DNA of 64,000 bases from Lingula anatina (taxonomy: Eukaryota; Brachiopoda; Lingulata; Lingulida; Lingulidae), in contig NW_019775784.1 of assembly GCF_001039355.2 (NCBI RefSeq), forward strand, positions 143,479 to 207,478, in the 5' to 3' direction. A program made the position numbers and the translations under genes. Below are positions 1 through 64,000 of this stretch, in pieces (position 1 is the first letter of the stretch; each line of letters begins with the position of its first letter). Below the pieces are notes generated by a model that had not been told where the DNA came from, did no database searches, and saw only the letters and a program-made list of their open reading frames with translations.

Positions 1-19
1 TTTTTTCAACTCCTTTTTT

Positions 20-55
<36 letters not shown>

Positions 56-1061
56 GGAAGAGGTACTTTCAGAGATACAAGGCATTACTTGTCCGTTGTG
101 CCCCCCCCCCCCCCCGCAAAAAAAATAAAAAAAGCACGCGATTCGGCTTTTTCTTGTTATATATTAAAACAGAAAAAAAACGTAAATTGCAATGACCAAT
201 CGAGACACCTAGTAAGAGGAAATAAATAGAAAATGTATTCCTTGTCTCTGTAAAAAGGTGAACCGGTATTTAATTTACTGTTTATGGAGTGCACATATTT
301 CACTTGCATTCTCAAGTGACATTACATGTATTGGAAAACGGAGGTTAGTGTTATGCCTGTCAGACCTCTATGTTTATGGATTGCAAATTAGCAAGTCAAA
401 CAAAAGAGGTGTTTGAAAATTGAAATTCTTTGTAGCCGTGACTTGAAGCAGGGACGTTTCTGAATAATGAACACAACTAAGTTTGACTAGTTGGTTGCTT
501 ACTGTTAAAACCGCATCATATTTTCCATGCTAAAAATTACAAAATTCGTTATATCATTTAAAGAACAATTAATGCTTCGTTTTATGAAGCGAACGGCTAC
601 GTCCATTGTTTATACATAGCTCAGACAGAAAATACACGTTTTTAGGGAAAAAAAACAAAATTGAGCGTCTTTGCAGAATGGCCTTGAACGAGCTTCAAAG
701 GACACCCAGTGCATTATATCATTTAGTGCATGCTCACCACAGACACGAGTAAATGAAAAAAAAAATGTCACCCGTTACTTCTTCGGGCTCAGGACGACTG
801 GTTAGTGTTGAAAATGCAAGCTGCACAACCACAGTAAATGTTTTTATATTAACGGAGACAATAATCTAGACGTTGGAAAGTACTTCTACGCCAGTCCTTG
901 ATTATGATGTTTTCATCAAAAATCTTCAGCTTGTTCACTGAAACTTTTTTTTATTTACACTGCTGCTTCATTTTCGACGGATGATGTTGTCAGGGAGACA
1001 CGGACCCTACCCTTGTCAACCTAGGAATATGCTGCGACAAATGTACATGGAATTAGAACAC
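1..1061. other. 5' flanking/intergenic sequence, no gene seen
   Basis: AT-rich non-coding sequence with a poly-T run near 31-50 and a poly-C run at 101-115. No open frame with recognisable protein, no RNA gene and no clear repeat was found. It may be distal regulatory sequence of the giant gene, but nothing shows this. Confidence 0.5.
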
Positions 1062-1066
1062 ATATT

Positions 1067-1316
1067 CAGGGCCGTAGCCTGAGCAAAATGCTAGGGGGGC
1101 AGTAAGCGGACACGAGGGGGCGAAGCCCCCGAGGGGGGAGGGTGTGGAAAATTTTTAAAAACTGTATGTATAATACTGCATTCTGGTGCATTTTAACTGT
1201 TATATATTGCTCAATCAGAATTTTTTTTTTTACCTTTGCGATTATTTTTTTTTTTTGCACCCCAAATCCCAGGGGGGGCAGCCGCCCCCCCTGCCCCCCC
1301 GGAGGCTACGGCCCTG
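1067..1316. mobile_element. MITE-like DNA transposon, 250 bp, 5-bp TSD ATATT
   Basis: The ends are perfect 14-bp inverted repeats: CAGGGCCGTAGCCT at 1067-1080 and its reverse complement at 1303-1316. ATATT flanks it on both sides (1062-1066, 1317-1321), a target duplication. The interior has G- and C-runs and a small palindrome (1116-1130) and no coding capacity. Superfamily not assigned. The second assembly copy keeps only its right end (5401-5435). Confidence 0.8.
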
Positions 1317-1539
1317 ATATTTCCGTGGCAAGTTTTTTTACCCGACTGGTGAACCTAATCGTCTCTATATCTGTACAACATGCGGAAGAGTGTAGGCTAC
1401 TGTTCGCCGTCACAGTGCTATACCATCTTTGCAGTGCATCCCGGTATTTCGAGAACAAGCTGTGGTTTACATAATAGTGAAGACCGGGAATTGCGAGAAA
1501 TAACATAACCACAGTGCAAGTTACTTTACGCCAGCCCAC

Positions 1540-1540
<1 letters not shown>

Positions 1541-1582
<42 letters not shown>
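1541..1582. repeat. (ATT)n microsatellite in 5' flank
   Basis: Pure ATT/TTA repeat upstream of exon 1. The equivalent tract in the other copy (about 5656-5715) is longer, a length difference typical of alleles. Confidence 0.9.
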
Positions 1583-1583
<1 letters not shown>

Positions 1584-1971
1584 GGCTATAGCACTGAAAT
1601 CGCCTGGGTAGTTAAATGATGTTGCACTTAACCTTCATCTACTTTTTCACCCCTATCCCCTTAAAGGTTGGTGTAAATGTAATTATATTCATTTTGCTGT
1701 CATTTGGACACGACTATGTTTTTAAAGGCACCATCATCATAAATGAAAAGAAATTGCAGTTCTTATTCTAGAACTTACAGGTTAATAATTATAATAATAA
1801 TAACATCAATTGATTTAAAACGCTGCATGGTCATATTTGGTAGATTTGCACAGTGCTATCTGCCAAAAGCGAACAACATTTTTCTGAACATGAAAATCAT
1901 AAGAAGGGTTTTTATTTCAACAGAGGATTATGACCAGTTTCCGTAGTTTTGCTCAGATGTGTTCCCTGCTA

Positions 1972-1977
1972 TATAAA
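1972..1977 (+). promoter_or_regulatory. Candidate TATA box (copy A)
   Basis: TATAAA in the context GCTATATAAAGCC, about 450 bp upstream of the exon 1 ATG and conserved in copy B. If used, the 5' UTR would be about 420 bp. A weaker TATAAC lies much closer to the ATG (about 2375). No transcript evidence. Confidence 0.3.
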
Positions 1978-2424
1978 GCCACGATAGGGGCCTACAATGG
2001 TTTCTTCTCTAACACAATGATTCTGAACACTCGTCTACGTTCTAGTACGTTTACTTGTTCTGAAAAGCGCTGAGCATTTTAGCCTAGTGCCATGTCACCT
2101 TTATCTGCCTCTTATAAATCCTGGTTGACATGTGCGAAATAACCCGTATTTTTATGACCGCACATTGTCTGGATTGACATGATAATAACGCAACACAAAA
2201 GATGTTTACATGTTGCTTTGGGAGCATAAACGTCACGAACCGCCATATTTATTTACTCATGAATATTCATAAGGTCACCTGTAAACTGTCGAAAACTTCT
2301 GAACACAGCAAGCGGGTTCTTGCTGTCAATTTGTCTATGTTTTAAGTTGATTTTTGTTCCAATAACTGTGGTATTTATAACATATACTTGGAATACACAA
2401 TGTTACGGTAACTGGATTTGAGAA

Positions 2425-2596
2425 ATGAGGCGAAAGAAGGAACCGGGCAAAGAAAGAAGCATGTCGCGGACACCTGAATTACATAGTTATGGCGGACATG
2501 CCCCTTTCAGAATGACCTCCTCGTCCAGGAAGAAGTTTACAGAAACATTGCTGATTTTAGTCGTACTATGCGGTTTATGTATCGCTAATACACGTG
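2425..2596 (+). CDS. Exon 1, copy A: start codon and signal/anchor segment
   Basis: An in-frame TGA lies two codons before the ATG, so translation cannot start further upstream. It encodes 57 residues plus one base (phase 1 out, donor GTATGT). The first 37 residues are polar and basic (MRRKK...SSSRKK), then a hydrophobic stretch TLLILVVLCGLCIA (about 41-54). Met30 would give a conventional signal peptide, while Met1 leaves a long basic head more like a type II anchor. The protein is identical to copy B at 6554. This copy probably represents the other allele. Confidence 0.8.
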
Positions 2597-5247
2597 GTAT
2601 GTATGTGTGAAGTCGTTGTTTCAGCAAAGCAACTTAGCTTGGTCAGCTTATATAACAATCACTTGTACAGTACCAGCAGTCCCAGTATTGTCACACATGA
2701 TTAAGTACACTACCTGTATATAAAGTACAACTAGTTTCAGGCAGCAGGTTTTCTTGAGACGTAGTATGATTTCTGCATTTCTGTGCGTAGTTTGTTTTGA
2801 TATTACTGCCTTTAGTAAGTTTCTAGCTTATAATCCAGATTCAGTATTTTATGCTTTGGGTATAATACGTACATGTATGCACAACTTTTAACACATTGCC
2901 ATCTGACTCTATTGTATAATGGGAAGCCATTGCAGATTTCACTTAAGGACTCTGCAGCACCTTGTGTAATACTTTGCTAACTCATGCTTCATTGCAACGG
3001 TTGCATAACTGTACCATATTATAAACTTTCAATTTATTGTGCATGCAGTGAGTAATAAAATTAATTGTAAATTTAGCACAAAGATTCCTGCATTAGCACT
3101 TATGTGTAGTTTCTGATTTGTATATATATATATTTGTGCTAACAAACACATTTGTGTTTTCACAAAAAAATATACAGCAGAAATCACAAATAAAAATTAT
3201 CAGTCAACACATGTAATATGCACTTATGGCCAATTATCAATAATTCAAGGATAACTGATGGTGGCAGAGAGAGATGGTGAATGGTGATTACTGATTTACC
3301 CATCAGTCATTTTTATGCCATGGGCTCTGCTTAAATATGCTATTGGAGGTTGTTTTTTGTTTTTTTTTTCCTTTTGGGGGGGAGGGGTCAAATATTAGAA
3401 AAATTGAATACATTTATATTCGATGCTTTCATTTGCTCATTTTTTTCTGGAAATACACCATGCAGGTGTCAATATTTTTTTCTACCCATTTTCCCACATT
3501 CTGGTTTTTGAGGATTAACCCAAATTTTGTCTACAGCCATATATTTTTGAAAAACCTCATCTTGTCAGATGTAAACTATGTTTCAATATTCATACTGATG
3601 TGATAAAGTTCTTTTTGAAAGCAAAAACTAAAATTTCCTGTCCAAAGTCATGTACTTCAGCTTAGGTGATAATTTCCAAGAGCTAATACAGCTATTACTT
3701 AATGTAAGATAAGAGCCAATTTTTTGCCACTAATGATAATTAAAGTAGCATTCATTGTGAAGATAAATGTAACTGATCTATGATTAATGCTTTCATCAAC
3801 AGATAACAGAGAGTCTTACTTGAAATCTAGGGGGTCATTTGTTTTCTGTTGCTACATTGGACTAGGTTATTTTTAGTAAAATTTTTATCTCAGGTTTTGT
3901 TTTTATAATATTATCAATATAAAATAAATTTATTAAGTTTTTAATTTTTTTGGCCAGCCTGCAATCCCCTGAACATGGCAGCTATAAGAACATCTTTAAA
4001 GAATTTCATAGTTACTGACTGACTTTTTTTTCATAAAATACTTTAATTTTGCTAGAATTATTTGTTTTTATCCCAAGTTAATAGCTGAGTTTGTTGATAA
4101 CATAAACCATATTGGCAGAAAAATATTCAGAACATCCCATGGTATTTGTAACCTGGACATAAAGTTTCAAATGTACAAAAAATCAGTCAGAGATATCTTT
4201 AATTATAATACAGAAGGTTTCTATAGCAGGAATGACCAGAAATTATTTCATCCCACTCATGTTTGATGTGCATCACAGTTTCAATTAAACAAAGCTGAAT
4301 GTTTTCTCAACTAAAGTAACATACACCTCAGTCAGGTCAATCAATGTGTTACACACAAATATACATTCACCAAAATAGAGTGGACTATTGAAAAACTACA
4401 TTATCCCTGGTTTGTGTAAATATCACAATTATCAAAACCTTTGAGGTAAAACTGTGAAAAGGAAACTGGTCGATGCTGTCCAATTCATTGTGCTGAGGAG
4501 AGAAGAGAATTGATTTTGTGAAAAGCATGTTATGGAAAGTGCACTCAAGATTAGTGTATCATTGTCAACATTTGGTTCATGAAATAATAATTAGGCCATG
4601 CTTCTATTGATTCCCAGGATTTATGGCTTATATATAGCTAACATGATAATGCTTATATCTCAGAGAAAGAAAGGACTTTTTTTGTAATTTTTATTTCATT
4701 AAACAGGTTATTAGAAATGTTACTTTCAGATTTGCAGACGAGTATTTTTAACTTTTCAACTTTCTGATATTAAATTTCCTTTTTATGTAATTACCTTTAT
4801 TGAGTGAAATGAACTTGAGCAATGTGATTAATAGGAAAGCTAAAAACGCTACATGGGGGACTGCTGTTTCCAAGTGATTGTTGTCTGAATGCTTGTTGTT
4901 GCCATAGAGGTTAATTTACATAGAAATACCTTCTGTAATTAGAATGCTTTATGGTTCTTGATCTGATGTTTTCTGTGCATTGCATTCTTGTGCATCACAG
5001 CAGACTCAAGTTACTCCACTGTATTTTATTGTGATCAAAATGTTAATTAAAAATGGTAATGCAAGCTGGTTGACTCTCTTACATTAACAAATGTACACAC
5101 TTGATTGAGGCTTCCTTTCTCTCTCTCTTTCTCATACAAGTATATTTTCTTTTTTTTTTTATTTAAAAATAAATATAAAATATTATGGGTTTTTTTTTCA
5201 TTGTGTGTAACTGTCTGTGCGTTATGACTTTTATCATTGTGTTCTAG
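2597..5247. other. Intron 1, copy A
   Basis: About 2.65 kb, AT-rich. It contains a short (TA)n near 3121-3131 and a CT-rich tract before the acceptor. No exon, gene or full transposon recognised. It aligns along its length with 6726-9448, with scattered substitutions and small indels. Confidence 0.6.
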
Positions 5248-5341
5248 GTGCTTGTAACTGTGAAACAGACTGTGCCAGTAACTGTCCCACTGGCACACAC
5301 TGGAATAATGGGTCATGCAGTGAATGCCCACAAGGATACTA
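5248..5341 (+). CDS. Exon 2, copy A
   Basis: Phase 1 in, 2 out. Encodes the first extracellular residues (GACNCETDCASNCPTGTH) ending at QGY-Y. It differs from copy B by Thr versus Ala in NCP(T/A)GTH. The single N at 5400 follows 58 bases downstream. Confidence 0.8.
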
Positions 5342-5399
5342 GTAAGTAAAACCATCTTAATTGACTTTCTCTGTTTAAGTTATAATAGGACATATAGTC

Positions 5400-5400
5400 N
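5400..5400. other. Single-N assembly join 1
   Basis: Left of the N is the end of copy A (exon 2 plus start of intron 2). Right of it the sequence restarts at the equivalent of 1282. See findings: probable uncollapsed allele. Confidence 0.85.
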
Positions 5401-5435
5401 CCGCCCCCCCTGCCCCCCCGGAGGCTACGGCCCTG
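5401..5435. mobile_element. Right-end fragment of the 1067-1316 MITE
   Basis: Begins directly after the N at 5400 and matches 1282-1316, including the terminal inverted repeat, followed by ATATT at 5436. The left part is absent because the assembled copy starts inside the GC-rich element. Confidence 0.8.
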
Positions 5436-5655
5436 ATATTTCCGTGGCAAGTTTTTTTACCCGACTGGTGAACCTAATCGTCTCTATATCTGTACAACAT
5501 GCGGAAGAGTGAAGGCTACTGTTCGCCGTCACAGTGCTATACCATCTTGGCAGTGCATCCCGGTATTTCGAGAACAAGTTGTGGTTTACATAATAGTGAA
5601 GACCGGGAATTGCAAGAAATAACATAACCACAGTGCAAGTTACTTTACGTCCACT

Positions 5656-5656
5656 A

Positions 5657-5715
<59 letters not shown>
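5656..5715. repeat. (ATT)n microsatellite, second copy
   Basis: Longer version of the 1541-1582 tract in the duplicated 5' flank. Reading frames through it give only poly-Ile or poly-Asn, not a protein. Confidence 0.9.
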
Positions 5716-5716
<1 letters not shown>

Positions 5717-6112
5717 GCACTGAAATCGCATGGGCAGTTAAATGATGTTGCACTCAACCTTCATCTACTTTTTCACCCCTATCCCCTTAAAGGTTGGTGT
5801 AAATGTAATTATATTCATTTTGCTGTCATTTGGACACGACTATGTTTTAAAGGCACCATCATCATAAATGAAAAGAAATTGCAGTTCTTATTCTAGAACT
5901 TAGGCCCCTACAGGTTAATAATAATAATAATAACATCAATTGATTTAAAACGCTGCATAGCCTATGGTCATATTTGGTAGCTAGATTTGCACAGTGCTAT
6001 CTGCCAAAAGCGAACAACATTTTTCTGAACATGAAAATCATAAGAAGGGTTGTTATTTCAACAGAGGATTGTGACCAGTTTCCGTAGTTTTGCTCAGACG
6101 TGTTCCCTGCTA

Positions 6113-6118
6113 TATAAA
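6113..6118 (+). promoter_or_regulatory. Candidate TATA box (copy B)
   Basis: Same TATAAA as at 1972, in the second copy of the 5' flank, about 440 bp upstream of the ATG at 6554. Confidence 0.3.
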
Positions 6119-6553
6119 GCCACGATAGGTTTCTTCTCTAACACAATGATTCTGAACACTCGTCTACGTTCTAGTACGTTTACTTGTTCTGAAAAGCGCT
6201 GAGCATTCTAGCCTAGTGCCATGTCACCTTTATCTGCCTCTTATAAATCCTGGTTGACATGTGCGAAATAACCCGTATTTTTATGACCGCACATTGTCTG
6301 GATTGACATGATAATAACGCAACACAAAAGATGTTTACACGTTGCTTTGGGAGCATAAACGTCACGAACCGCCATATTTATTTACTCATGAATATTCATA
6401 AGGTCACCTGTAAACTGTCGAAAACTTCTGAACACAGCAAGCAGGTTCTTGCTGTCATTTTGTCTATGTTTTAAGTTGATTTTTGTTCTAATAACTGTGG
6501 TATTTATAACATTTACTTGGAATACACAATGTTACGGTAACTGGATTTGAGAA

Positions 6554-63816
<57,263 letters not shown>

Positions 63817-64000
63817 GTGAGTCTGAGTTCAAAACTAACTATTATTTATTATGAGGGGTATTCCGGTTACCAATTTTTGATTAAAGGTAACACCTTGAAA
63901 TTATTGAATATAATCATTTTGATTTTTTTTTTTTTTTTCAAATTTGAGTGGTGCCTTTTTTGTTATGACTGGTGAAAGTTATTTGAGTTATGCACCTTGA

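Noticed and set aside
2425-5341. Real tandem duplication giving two alternative promoters
   Set aside because: Possible, but the single-N join and the same pattern at two other loci make uncollapsed alleles more likely; kept only as an alternative in findings.
5425-5757. Minus-strand frame with a long poly-Ile run
   Set aside because: It is the (ATT)n microsatellite read in frame, plus TE flank; no protein features.

Overview
This window is animal nuclear DNA. It is AT-rich, full of microsatellites, and nearly every coding piece is bounded by GT-AG splice sites. The compact introns (mostly 170-700 bp), several miniature inverted-repeat transposons and the visible haplotype divergence suggest a highly heterozygous invertebrate, probably marine. 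I cannot place the species.

Almost the whole window is one plus-strand gene that runs off the right edge. It starts with an exon encoding a basic N-terminus and a hydrophobic signal or anchor segment (ATG at 2425, with a second copy at 6554). It continues through at least 83 distinct exons to 63816. The exons sum to about 15.9 kb of coding sequence, or about 5,300 residues, and no stop codon or terminal exon is seen. After the signal everything is cysteine-rich repeat of the ephrin-receptor-like / GCC2-GCC3 kind, typically GYYCPxG..P..CPxGTYxNxTG......C..CPxGYYC....GL..PTGxC..G. I saw no EGF, CUB, Sushi, kinase or other domain. The product should be a giant, disulphide-rich, heavily N-glycosylated secreted or membrane-tethered extracellular protein; its function is unknown.

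Layout: 1-2424 is 5' flank with a GC-rich MITE and candidate TATA boxes. 2425-9542 holds exons 1 and 2 twice. 9543-13764 is a long intron. 13765-23392 (exons 3-15) carries short GCC-type repeats. 23812-63816 (exons 16-83) carries the longer GYYCP / GTYxNxTG repeats. From exon 38 on these are organised in a higher-order repeat of about 650-705 residues. A distinctive QD..xxC..CPxGYYCDN....VV module recurs in exons 38, 48, 58, 68 and 78, that is every ten exons, with a second landmark (GTGLDW-like) at a fixed place in each block.

Three single-N positions (5400, 48651, 60053) each sit at the join of two near-identical direct copies: about 4.1 kb covering exons 1-2, about 2.05 kb covering exons 55-59, and about 0.63 kb covering exons 77-78. 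They look like uncollapsed alleles stitched together by the assembler, so exon counts must exclude them. One apparent one-base frame break lies at the acceptor of exon 40. Introns hold four MITE-like elements, microsatellites butting against splice sites, an in-frame 45-bp minisatellite, and a dispersed TAACAC/TGTCACA motif family.
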